From the NCBI RefSeq assembly GCF_000312665.1, contig NZ_HF536772.1:33032-97031 (forward strand): DNA of 64,000 nt. Reading direction: 5' to 3'. Source of the DNA: Rhizobium mesoamericanum STM3625 (GTDB lineage: Bacteria > Pseudomonadota > Alphaproteobacteria > Rhizobiales > Rhizobiaceae). The position numbers and the translations under genes are program-made. The notes below the pieces were generated by a model that was given only the letters and a program-made list of their open reading frames with translations, did no database searches and was not told the DNA's origin. Shown here piece after piece: positions 1 to 6,921 of this stretch (positions are counted from its first letter, which is position 1; the number at the start of each line of letters is the position of its first letter).

Positions 1-352
1 CGTTGCCGCCTCCCTGGTTGCCGACACCCTGGTTACCGCCGCCCTGGTTGCCACCACCCTGGTTGCCACCACCCTGGTTGCCGCTACCCTGGTTACCGCC
101 GCCCTCGTTGCCGCCTCCCTGGTTGCCGCCACCCTGGTTGCCACCACCCTGGTTGCCGCCGCCCTGGTTGCCCCCACCTTGGTTGCCGCCACCCTGCTTA
201 CCACCACCCTCGTTGCCACTACCCTGGTTGCCGCCCTGGTTACCACCACCCTGGTTGCCGCCGCCCTGATTGCCACCAGCCTGGTTGCCGGCACCCTGGT
301 TGCCGCCGCCCTGATTGCCACCAGCCTGGTTGCCGGCACCCTGGTTCTGATT
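1..352 (-). repeat. 15-bp tandem repeat array encoding NQGGG units
   Basis: About 23 in-frame copies of a degenerate 15-bp unit encode N-Q-G-G-G with variants (NQGAG, NQAGG, NEGGG, KQGGG, NQGSG). One unit is only 12 bp (NQGG). Bases 251-295 and 296-340 are identical, a perfect 45-bp tandem duplication covering three units, so the array appears to have expanded recently. The array continues past the left edge. Confidence 0.9.
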
Positions 353-1114
353 ACCACCGTCCCGGTTCTCGTCGCCCTGGCTATCACCACCGCGCGGACC
401 GCCACCCCTTTGGCCATGGTGATCCTTCAGACCGTTACCGCGAGGGCCATCGCCGTTTGAGTTGTGGTGATCGCTGGGACCATCGCCGCGCGGACCATCC
501 CCCTTAGACCGTTGGTGTTCCATCGCACCACTGCCGCGCGGGCCGTCGCCGTGGGACCCGTCACCCTTCAGGCCGTAGTGGTTCTTCGGACCTTCACCCT
601 TCGGACCTTGGTGACCTTTAGGACCGTCGCCGGGTTGGCCATGATCCTTGGGGCCGTGACCGCCCCTCGCGCCGTCGTCGTGTCCCCCCCTGTGATCCCC
701 GCTACTGCCGCCGCCTTCACCGTTGCCATTGCTACCGTCGCCATCGCCGGTGCTCCCAGAACCTTCGCCCGTAGTGCCGGTACCGCCGCCTCCGTTACCG
801 CCGCTCTCGCTCGCGCCGCTTTCGTTGCTACCACTGCTTCCGACGTGGCCGCTACCGGTGTTGGAACCGTCGCCATTGCCTCCTCCCGAGGAATTTCTGG
901 CGGTCGGTCTGCCTCCCAGCAGTTCGTTACCGTGATGATCGGGATCGGCAAAAGAATTGAGATTGATAGACGCTACCGGGCCGCACAATCGCTCCTCAAT
1001 CGTGCCCGGCCGCACCGTCTGACAATTGAGCCGCTGGCTCCGCGCATTTGCAAGGCTGGTTCCGGCAAGAAGAAAAACAATGCCGGCAGAAATCGTCAGT
1101 AAGTCTTTACGCAT
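1..1114 (-). CDS. Secreted Gly/Asn/Gln-rich repeat protein (3' end outside window)
   Basis: An open frame runs from an ATG at 1114 leftward to the window edge without a stop (371 codons seen). Residues 1-24 form a signal peptide (charged MRKD, hydrophobic core, Ala-x-Ala end). A short region with two cysteines (about residues 33 and 47) follows, then Gly/Ser/Asn/Asp-rich sequence, then charged units with repeated GPRGDGP- and GPKG-like words. From about residue 255 it is almost pure pentapeptide repeat, mostly NQGGG. It is probably an exported, disordered, surface or matrix-like protein. No enzymatic domain is visible and I do not recognise a named family. The low-complexity plus-strand frames across this stretch are shadows of it. 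The C-terminus lies outside the window. Confidence 0.75.
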   Translation of the reverse strand, partial: MRKDLLTISAGIVFLLAGTSLANARSQRLNCQTVRPGTIEERLCGPVASINLNSFADPDHHGNELLGGRPTARNSSGGGNGDGSNTGSGHVGSSGSNESGASESGGNGGGGTGTTGEGSGSTGDGDGSNGNGEGGGSSGDHRGGHDDGARGGHGPKDHGQPGDGPKGHQGPKGEGPKNHYGLKGDGSHGDGPRGSGAMEHQRSKGDGPRGDGPSDHHNSNGDGPRGNGLKDHHGQRGGGPRGGDSQGDENRDGGNQNQGAGNQAGGNQGGGNQGAGNQAGGNQGGGNQGGGNQGGNQGSGNEGGGKQGGGNQGGGNQGGGNQGGGNQGGGNQGGGNEGGGNQGSGNQGGGNQGGGNQGGGNQGVGNQGGGN

Positions 1115-1250
1115 AGTTACTCACTCCCACAGTTAACAGAGCGTTAACGGAGAGATTTATACAGTTCTAATAAAGTAAAAAGAAGGATAATCTTCGCAAT
1201 TCAAGTGTAGAACGTTAGTATATAGTTAACCTTTAAAATATAAATTTCTA

Positions 1251-1279
1251 ATTAAATGCGGCAGCCTAAAGTGTATAAT
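1251..1279 (+). promoter_or_regulatory. Candidate promoter of the cysteine peptidase gene
   Basis: A perfect TATAAT at 1274-1279 is preceded 17 bp upstream by ATTAAA, a poor -35 match, within an AT-rich stretch (1120-1265) shared by two divergent genes. The expected transcription start is 25-30 bp before the chosen ATG at 1315. Confidence 0.4.
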
Positions 1280-1314
1280 TGACCGTCCAGCACTCAGCCG
1301 AAGGGATGTTTTCG

Positions 1315-1902
1315 ATGCGAGCCTTTGCAGCCTTCGCAGCGTTCACTCTTGTCTTCACAGCGCTTACGGGTCTGAGCTATGCAGGATCCACCCTTCGCGC
1401 ATCACGCTCGATCGGAGCGCCGATTGGCTTTCCCTCTGCATGCGCGCGCTATGCTTGGCTTTGTCATGGCAGCGGCGGTCGCCAGATGCCCGATGAAGAG
1501 GCTATGCCTTTGCTCCAAAAGGTGAATCGCGAGGTCAATGCCATCGTCGCGCCGGCGACGGACGCACAGACATCAGGAAAATCCGAATACTGGTCGCTGC
1601 CCGTAAATAACAAAGGCGACTGCGAAGACTATGCTCTGCTGAAACTGAAAACGCTGCTCGGCGCCGGCTTTGCATCGAACAAGCTGGCGCTCTCGGTCGT
1701 AATCGACCGCGGCGGTAACAACCATATCGTCCTGCTGGCGCGACTGAGGTCAGGCGACTATGTACTCGACAACCTCGCAGGGAAAGTAAAACCCTGGGAG
1801 GAGACAGGATATACTTTCCTTGCGAGCCAAAATTTCAACAACAAAAGTGCCTGGCAAGTGACACTGGCCGGTCCGAGAGCAAGCCAATTCTCCGGAACGT
1901 AG
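1315..1902 (+). CDS. Transglutaminase-like cysteine peptidase (BTLCP family)
   Basis: A 195-residue exported protein. Residues 1-24 are a signal peptide. The mature part carries the bacterial transglutaminase-like cysteine proteinase signature: a catalytic Cys in GDCEDYALLK (about residue 102), a His in NNHIVLLAR (about 138) and an Asp in YVLDN (about 153), the Cys-His-Asp triad. The relative LapG is a periplasmic adhesin-releasing protease; whether this protein does that is unknown, and no lapD-like partner is adjacent. The start at 1315 was chosen because AAGGG (1301-1305) sits 9 bp upstream and the signal peptide begins there. A TTG at 1279 and an ATG at 1306 are in frame but less well placed. 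Confidence 0.85.
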   Translation: MRAFAAFAAFTLVFTALTGLSYAGSTLRASRSIGAPIGFPSACARYAWLCHGSGGRQMPDEEAMPLLQKVNREVNAIVAPATDAQTSGKSEYWSLPVNNKGDCEDYALLKLKTLLGAGFASNKLALSVVIDRGGNNHIVLLARLRSGDYVLDNLAGKVKPWEETGYTFLASQNFNNKSAWQVTLAGPRASQFSGT

Positions 1903-1969
1903 GGAAGCGGAATTCCGCGATTCTCAAATGGCTGGCGAGCCAAGCGCCCTTTGATGCGCCCGGGCGATG

Positions 1970-2230
1970 CTAATGGACCGACGGGTCCTCTTCTTCCAGA
2001 AATGTTCTGATCCCCTCGCGCGCGATGGTCGCCAGAAACTCATCAAATGCCTCGCGATCCGTGGCGAAGGGCTCCTCCCATTCGATAAGATCCTCGTGCT
2101 GGGTCACCACTTCCATTTTCCAGTCGCCGTTCGTGCCTGCCGGGCGGAAGATATCGACGAGCACCGTCACACCGTCATCGGTAAACTCACCAGCGAGGTC
2201 GGAATGCTCCAGTTTCGGCTTCTTCGCCAT
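1970..2230 (-). CDS. Small acidic hypothetical protein
   Basis: An 86-residue protein, highly acidic in its second half, with no signal peptide or membrane segment. It looks like a compact alpha/beta domain (a strand-rich TVLVDIF...WKMEVV stretch followed by EAFDEFLATIAREG). I cannot assign a function. The start at 2230 is preceded by GAGA; an upstream TTG is less likely. Its ATG lies two bases after the stop of the fragment upstream (2233-2394), so the two were probably co-transcribed before an IS cut the upstream gene. Confidence 0.6.
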   Translation of the reverse strand: MAKKPKLEHSDLAGEFTDDGVTVLVDIFRPAGTNGDWKMEVVTQHEDLIEWEEPFATDREAFDEFLATIAREGIRTFLEEEDPSVH

Positions 2231-2232
2231 TC

Positions 2233-2394
2233 TCAAATCCCATCCGTGAATTTTTCGAGCAATCTAGCGGTAGCGATGACACCTGCAGGTCGATCATCGT
2301 GCATAGCGTGCGCGACGGAGAAAGGCCCGATGCCGAAGTTTATGGAAAATTCCACAGAAGAAAATGCGTCATGCCCGGCCTGAGAGATAGGTGA
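2233..2394 (-). pseudogene. C-terminal fragment of a gene cut by the IS element
   Basis: About 50 codons of coding-looking sequence (ending ...ATARLLEKFTDGI) run from the IS edge to a stop at 2233, two bases before the next ATG. The frame loses coding character inside the IS, so the 5' part appears to have been lost on insertion. A GTG inside it could make a 40-residue protein, so a short intact gene is not excluded. No family recognised. Confidence 0.4.
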
Positions 2395-3548
2395 CGTTTT
2401 GTACCGGAGACATGGTGTTGGACTGCACCCCTTGGTGAGACAGCAATCAGTAACAGTTCTCCTGGCTGTGAATTGCGTCTGGTGTCTCTTGCCGCTGTTG
2501 CGAGAGACTGGCTTCGTAAGCGTCCGGCGCGAGATAGTCGAGGGCCGAGTGCAGGCGCTGCCGGTTGTAGACCACCTCGATGAATTCGCCGATCCTGGTC
2601 CTTGCATCGTCCAGGCCGCGATACGCCTGGCCATCCACCTCCTCTTCCTTCAGGGTCTTCATGAATCTTTCGGCCTTCGCGTTGTCGTAGGGATTGCCGA
2701 CGCGGCTCATGCTCGGCTGGATGCCATGAACTGCAAGTCGTGCCGCATAGTCGGCGAAGGCATATTGGACGCCGCGGTCGCTATGGTGAATGACGCTATC
2801 GGGTCGCGGCCGGGCCGCGACCGCCATGTTGAGCGCCGCAATGGCAAGGTCCGCTTCAGATGGGTTGCAATAGCCCAGCCGATGACCTTGCGGCTGAAGG
2901 CATCGAGGACGATCGCCAGGAATGCGAACTCTTCGGCGAGATGGACATAGGTGATGTCGGCGACCCGAGCTGATCGATATCGGTCAGCTGAAGACCTCGG
3001 GCAGGGTTGGGCACGATACACAAGTCATGCCTGGAGTCGGTTGTCATCGGCACGAACGGGGATTTGCGCAAACACAGCAGATTATCCTCCCGCATCAGGC
3101 GCAGCACGCGTTTGTGGTTGGCACGCCAGCCTTCTCGGCTCAAAAGCACGGCGTTTCTCCGGTAGCGTAATGCCGGTTGGCGAGCGCCAGGCGTTGGAGA
3201 GGTCGCGCAGCCCCATTTCTTCCCTGCGCGGCCCCGTCGCCTGCCAATGACGATAGTAGCCCGCGCGGCTCGCCCCAGCCAGCCGGCACATTCGTTCCAC
3301 ACTGATCTTGCCTTGCAGTCCGGACGCCATCATCGCTTCGATGAGCGTGTAGATGCCGTCCCGCCAGGCTTGCCGCTCCGCTGGCGTGCTGTCTCGACGT
3401 GCTGCAAGGCTTTTTGAAAAAAATCAATATCGGCCGCTTGCTGGCCGACAAGCCGCTCCAGCTCCGCAATCCGTGCAAGCGCCCACAGTCCACCATGTCC
3501 TAGGGACGATCTGTTACCTATGTCTCCGGGTCGGACACAAACATTTGA
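2395..3548 (-). mobile_element. Degenerate IS3-family insertion sequence
   Basis: The element is about 1.15 kb with a frameshifted OrfA/OrfB transposase on the minus strand. The ends share an imperfect inverted repeat whose conserved core is CCGGAGACAT (2404-2413) and its complement ATGTCTCCGG (3520-3529); the ends are placed only to within about 10 bp. No target duplication was identified. The right end lies within about 10 bp of the tRNA-derived attachment site at 3550, so before the 16.6-kb element integrated this IS lay immediately downstream of tRNA-Met. Confidence 0.75.
2447..3500 (-). pseudogene. IS3-family transposase OrfAB, multiply frameshifted
   Basis: Reading leftward, the pieces follow transposase order but change frame repeatedly: an OrfA coiled coil (LARIAELERLVGQQAADIDFFQKAL), an OrfB start (ERMCRLAGASRAGYYRHW), QRLALANRHY, a helix-turn-helix part (GWRANHKRVLRLM), the first catalytic Asp region (ADITYV...VLDAFSRKVIGW), then the second Asp (IHHSDRGVQY) and the Glu (NPYDNAKAERF) up to a stop at 2447. 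All three DDE residues are recognisable, but at least four frameshifts separate them. The OrfA N-terminal HTH was not found. It cannot make active transposase. Confidence 0.8.
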
Positions 3549-3674
3549 CTGGTAGCGGAGGTCCGTTCTGGTCATTTTAGCCGAACGGAAACCACTGATA
3601 TCATTGATCTTGGCACGTGGCAGGAAGCGCTTTTGAGCGCAATCCGTTCTTACGAGCAAGAGACACCCCAATGA
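3549..3674 (+). other. Detached 3' exon of the integrase gene (read through only in the excised circle)
   Basis: An open frame crosses attL (LVAE|VRSGHF...) and ends ...YEQETPQ at a TGA (3672-3674) that overlaps the next ATG as ATGA. It has no start of its own and is preceded by a stop at 3546. The integrase at 18591 enters its attachment site in the same phase with the same residues (SLVAE). Joining attL and attR would therefore append these 37 codons to codon 523, giving a 560-residue integrase. In the integrated state this piece is untranslated unless re-initiated. Confidence 0.7.
3550..3561. repeat. attL: duplicated 3' end of tRNA-Met
   Basis: TGGTAGCGGAGG is identical to 20149-20160, where it is the complement of the CCA end and acceptor strand of tRNA-Met(CAU). 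The flanking bases differ on both sides, so identity is exactly 12 bp. The distance between copies (16,599 bp) is a multiple of three, so the integrase frame is kept across the join in the excised form. Confidence 0.85.
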
Positions 3675-3922
3675 AAATCTTATCACTCAAAGCTGCCCCG
3701 CCAGGGAGCGGCAACGTTCTCGCGCGCTTCGACGCCGAGCTCGCACCGGGAATCAAGGCGTACGGCCTAAAACTGGTTCAAGCACGGTCAGGACTTCGCG
3801 TCTTTGCCCCATCCATCGCCGGCGGCAGCGCCGTCACCTTCGCACCTGAAGTCGCCAACAAACTCGCCGCAATAGCCGAGAGGGAAGTCGCCCGATATGA
3901 CAGTAGCAACCGCGCAGCCTAA
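3671..3922 (+). CDS. Small element protein upstream of primase
   Basis: An 83-residue protein, start ATG at 3671 overlapping the integrase 3' exon stop (ATGA). The core (VLARFDAELAPGIKAYGLKLVQ followed by SGLRVFAPS) has a strand pattern faintly like SpoVG-type small nucleic-acid-binding proteins, but that is only a resemblance by eye. It overlaps the primase start by 26 bp, so translation is probably coupled. Its position between integrase and primase suggests a role in element replication or its control. No promoter is visible in the 120 bp between attL and this gene. Confidence 0.6.
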   Translation: MKILSLKAAPPGSGNVLARFDAELAPGIKAYGLKLVQARSGLRVFAPSIAGGSAVTFAPEVANKLAAIAEREVARYDSSNRAA

Positions 3923-6251
3923 AACAGACAGCCCCACCATCGCGGACCTTCGCCGCAAACTGATTGAGAACGGATACCGCATTACCGCAGCCGACGGCAA
4001 ACGTCCGCTCGCTGACAACTGGCAGCAAACCGTCCTGACCGTCGATGAGGTCGAAGACTACACCCGCCACTACCGCAGCCAGACGAACACCGGAATCGTC
4101 TGCGCCAACGTCATAGGCATCGACATCGATGCCCCCGACCATGATGTCTGCGCCGCACTCGTCGTCGCCCTAAGCGAGATCATCCCCGAAGCAATGGACG
4201 CTCCCACGCGGTTCGGCAACAAGCCGAAACGGCTTCACCTCGTCCGCACCGCGGAACCGCAGCCAAAGGTGCAGTCCGATGCCTATCTGGTCAACGGCAT
4301 CAAGCACCAGGTAGAATTTTTCGGCGAACGGTCGCAATTTATCGGCTACGGCGCGCATCCCGACACCGGCCGCGATTATGAGTGGATCAACGGCAACCCG
4401 CTTGATGTCCCTGTCTCCGACCTTCCTATTGTCACGCCCGAACAGCTTCACGCCTATCGATCAAGGGTCGAAGAGATCCTTGCGGCACGTGGTGAGCTCA
4501 ACAAGCGCGGAAGCCGCACGCCAGCTAACGACAACCGACCTGCACCTGTCGTCACCACCATTGGCGATGGGCCATGGGCTGACGTGAAGGCGCGCGCGTT
4601 CGGCAATCTCGATGCATGGGTGCCCGCGTTAGGTCTGGAAGGCCTGAAGCGTTACGACGCTGGCTTCAAGGCTGTCGCCAGCTTCCGCCCTTCGACTGGT
4701 ACGCGCAAGAAGCGGGAACGTTCGCTCAGCATCCAGCCCGTAGGGATTTTCGACCATGCGCCGCAGCAGGCTTACTCCCCGATCGACCTCGTTGCCGTCT
4801 GCCTCGGGCTCTCGCCAGCGGAGGCCGTTGACTGGCTAAAGGCACGCGTCGGGGGTGGCGAACGCGAAGACTGGGGTTCAACGGAGGCACATGAAAAAGC
4901 GATGAGGCTGGCAGCCACGGCGAAGACAAAAACGGCACCGTTGCCTGCTGCGGCGAATGATGACGAACCGCTCGAAGACGACCAGCCCGCGGATCTTCCG
5001 CCCATGCATCCGGTGCCGTTCACGTCCGAGGCTGCGGGAGGACTTATCGGCGAAATAGCGGACTGGATACTGGCTACCTCGCGTCGCAAGGTGCCTGAAT
5101 TCGCCGTGATGGCCGGAATTGCCTTCATGTCGGCGTTCTACGGGCGCCGCGTGGTTGGGCCGACCGATGCTGGCGTCAATTTGTACATCAATGGCATTGC
5201 CGGCCCTGGCTTCGGCAAGGAAGCGCCACAGCAACGACTGAGCACCTTGCTGTCGGATACCGGCCTGTCGTTCATGCAGGGACCGGGCGAAGTCACCAGC
5301 GCCAGGGCAATCGAGAAGGTGATGAGGCGCTGCCCTGTCACGCTCATGTTGTGGGATGAAATGGGCGAGGTACTGGAATCGGTGAACTCAAGCGGCAGCG
5401 GCAACTGGGCCAAGACGATCCGCAAGGCAATGCTCGAAGTCTACAGTAAGTCGACTGGCGTTTGGACTTGTAAGGAAGACGCCAATCAGGAGTCGGTGGC
5501 TAAGCCGATTTATGCGCCGGCGCTGACCATCATGGGAATGTCGACGCCTGTAACGTTCTTCGGCGGATTGTCTGAGAAAAACCTCTCTGACGGCTTCGTC
5601 GCGCGAATGCTGTTTATTGCGCCAAGCGATAGGATAAGGGCAAATCCGAAGGATGGCGGCCTGAATGCTCCATCCAAGCTTGTAGATGCCGTCGCGGCGG
5701 CGGGGAAAGCCTTTTCCTGGCCTGGGATGGATGCGCAAGGAAAGTGGCGGCAAGCCGATTTCAAGCCGTCGTTTGCAACGGTTCCGTGGGCCGACGAAAG
5801 CGCCGAGCAAGCATGGCTCGCCATCGAAGACTGGCAGATAGATGAATGCGAGCGCGATGCTTCGCGCGACGGCATTATCGGACGCGCCGCGGAAAACACG
5901 GTGAAACTCGCGACTCTGCGCGCGCTTAGTCGCTCGCCTGCTAATGCCGCGGTCACAGCCGAGGACGTCAGTTGGGCTTGGGGGATTGTTCACGCCAGCA
6001 TTCGAGCGGTTGAAGAAGGCGTGGACCATTACATGTCGTCGTCTACATTCGAAGAACTGTGCAAGGCGATCCTCGATTATCTTCGCACTCACCGCAGTGG
6101 GAAGATGTACAAGTCAAAGCTGCTCGAGAAGAAGCGCATAGCCAAGCACGACGACCGTGCCGTCAACAGCGCGCTGGACCGTCTGAAGGCTACAGGCGCA
6201 ATCACCGTCGACGGTGCCGTGGTTGCCCTCGTGCCGCGCACAGGTCGGTAG
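3897..6251 (+). CDS. Primase-polymerase/helicase (replication protein of the element)
   Basis: A 784-residue protein. Residues about 10-190 form a bifunctional primase-polymerase (AEP-type) domain: IGIDIDAPDHD holds the metal-binding acidic residues, KRLHLVR and VEFFGERSQFIGYG follow as later motifs. A linker contains PANDN (about 209-213). Residues about 375-700 form a DUF3987-like ATPase region with a loop at GPGFGKEAP in place of a standard Walker A and LMLWDEMGE as Walker B. The C-terminal 60 residues look like a winged helix. It probably primes and unwinds at the iteron-like origin just downstream (6252-6478). The loop at the Walker A position departs from GxxxxGK[ST], so helicase activity is uncertain. 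It has no promoter of its own in the integrated state. Confidence 0.8.
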   Translation: MTVATAQPKTDSPTIADLRRKLIENGYRITAADGKRPLADNWQQTVLTVDEVEDYTRHYRSQTNTGIVCANVIGIDIDAPDHDVCAALVVALSEIIPEAMDAPTRFGNKPKRLHLVRTAEPQPKVQSDAYLVNGIKHQVEFFGERSQFIGYGAHPDTGRDYEWINGNPLDVPVSDLPIVTPEQLHAYRSRVEEILAARGELNKRGSRTPANDNRPAPVVTTIGDGPWADVKARAFGNLDAWVPALGLEGLKRYDAGFKAVASFRPSTGTRKKRERSLSIQPVGIFDHAPQQAYSPIDLVAVCLGLSPAEAVDWLKARVGGGEREDWGSTEAHEKAMRLAATAKTKTAPLPAAANDDEPLEDDQPADLPPMHPVPFTSEAAGGLIGEIADWILATSRRKVPEFAVMAGIAFMSAFYGRRVVGPTDAGVNLYINGIAGPGFGKEAPQQRLSTLLSDTGLSFMQGPGEVTSARAIEKVMRRCPVTLMLWDEMGEVLESVNSSGSGNWAKTIRKAMLEVYSKSTGVWTCKEDANQESVAKPIYAPALTIMGMSTPVTFFGGLSEKNLSDGFVARMLFIAPSDRIRANPKDGGLNAPSKLVDAVAAAGKAFSWPGMDAQGKWRQADFKPSFATVPWADESAEQAWLAIEDWQIDECERDASRDGIIGRAAENTVKLATLRALSRSPANAAVTAEDVSWAWGIVHASIRAVEEGVDHYMSSSTFEELCKAILDYLRTHRSGKMYKSKLLEKKRIAKHDDRAVNSALDRLKATGAITVDGAVVALVPRTGR

Positions 6252-6478
6252 CCTGATTTCCTAAGTCGCTTCCTATTTCCTGACAGGGTGCACGTGTTTC
6301 TGTGCACCCTACCGGGAAATCAGGAAGAAATCAGGAAGAGCCGTACAGGCGTAAGTAATTGAAATACATATATATATTATAACTTCCTCCTGATTTCCTA
6401 CATTTCCTGACATCTCCGGATTCGCCCCTTTCCACCGGGATATCCCTATAGGCGGGAAATTCAGGAAATCAGGAAATC
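6252..6478. repeat. Iteron-like array (TGATTTCCT / AGGAAATCA): candidate element origin
   Basis: At least seven copies or near-copies of CCTGATTTCCT occur in both orientations: 6252-6262, 6270-6283 (variant), two in 6317-6338 (complement), 6389-6399, 6403-6410 (partial) and two overlapping in 6463-6478 (complement). An AT-rich tract lies inside (6356-6382). Clustered short repeats plus an AT-rich segment directly after a primase-helicase gene is the layout of many phage and plasmid origins. Function is inferred. Confidence 0.55.
6285..6310 (+). terminator. Perfect 9-bp hairpin after the primase gene
   Basis: AGGGTGCAC (6285-6293), an 8-base loop and GTGCACCCT (6302-6310) form a perfect stem, flanked by oppositely oriented TTTCCTGA and AAATCAGG repeats that could extend it. 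No T-tract follows, so it may be an origin structure or a weak terminator. Confidence 0.35.
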
Positions 6479-6497
6479 GCACATGTAAGGAGCCACC

Positions 6498-6665
6498 ATG
6501 GAAGCAGAAGTAGAAGCCGAGACGGACACCGAAAGCACAGCACGTCGTAGCTACACGACAGCCAGCGGCATCACCATGCGACGCATCACCTGGCATGAGC
6601 TCTACCATTGGCGCCCCGATCTGCGGCCAGCCAATGACAACGTCCATCCGGCCAAAGCAGCATAG
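6498..6665 (+). CDS. Small element protein with C-terminal ANDN motif
   Basis: A 55-residue ORF beginning ATG at 6498, with AAGGAG 7 bp upstream (6487-6492). The N-terminus is acidic, the middle basic and aromatic (MRRITWHELYHWRPDL), and the end is RPANDN followed by eight residues. The strong ribosome site and the motif shared with other element proteins support it being real. Function unknown; a small DNA-binding or regulatory protein is possible. Confidence 0.5.
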   Translation: MEAEVEAETDTESTARRSYTTASGITMRRITWHELYHWRPDLRPANDNVHPAKAA

Positions 6666-6878
6666 CAGCCCTTGACGCTCGTCGACGCTCCACGGTTAGT
6701 GGAATGGTTGTGGTGCTTAGTGCGCCACTACCACCGGGGGCTGGGTCTCGACTTTGCCAAAACGGCCCGGAACCGGCGGTCCCGGATCGCTCAAGATGGT
6801 ACTGAATTGGAGCATTCCATAGCAGTGGAATGTAGTGTTGCGCAATTGCAACTATCCTGCGCTCGCTGGCGCCAACAT

Positions 6879-6921
6879 ACTACATATAGTGCCTAGCCTC
6901 ATAAAAAAGACTATGTATAGT
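6879..6921. promoter_or_regulatory. Pair of matching dyads, candidate operator sites
   Basis: ACTACATATAGT (6879-6890) and ACTATGTATAGT (6910-6921) are near-identical dyads with 5-bp arms (one mismatch in the first). Their centres are 31 bp apart, about three helical turns. A TTGTACAA palindrome follows at 6921-6928. They lie at the 5' end of the 6913-8334 frame and could bind a dimeric regulator. No clear -35/-10 pair was found between them. Confidence 0.4.

Noticed and set aside
1..352. CRISPR array at the left edge
   Set aside because: The repeats are 15 bp, contiguous, in frame and without spacers; they are coding tandem repeats.
3..1102. Long plus-strand frames rich in Leu/Pro/Trp or Val/Ala/Thr over the repeat region
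   Set aside because: They are complements of the NQGGG repeat gene on the minus strand, which alone has a signal peptide, a start and a consistent composition.
2399..3250. Plus-strand frames within the IS element
   Set aside because: They are antisense to recognisable transposase segments on the minus strand.
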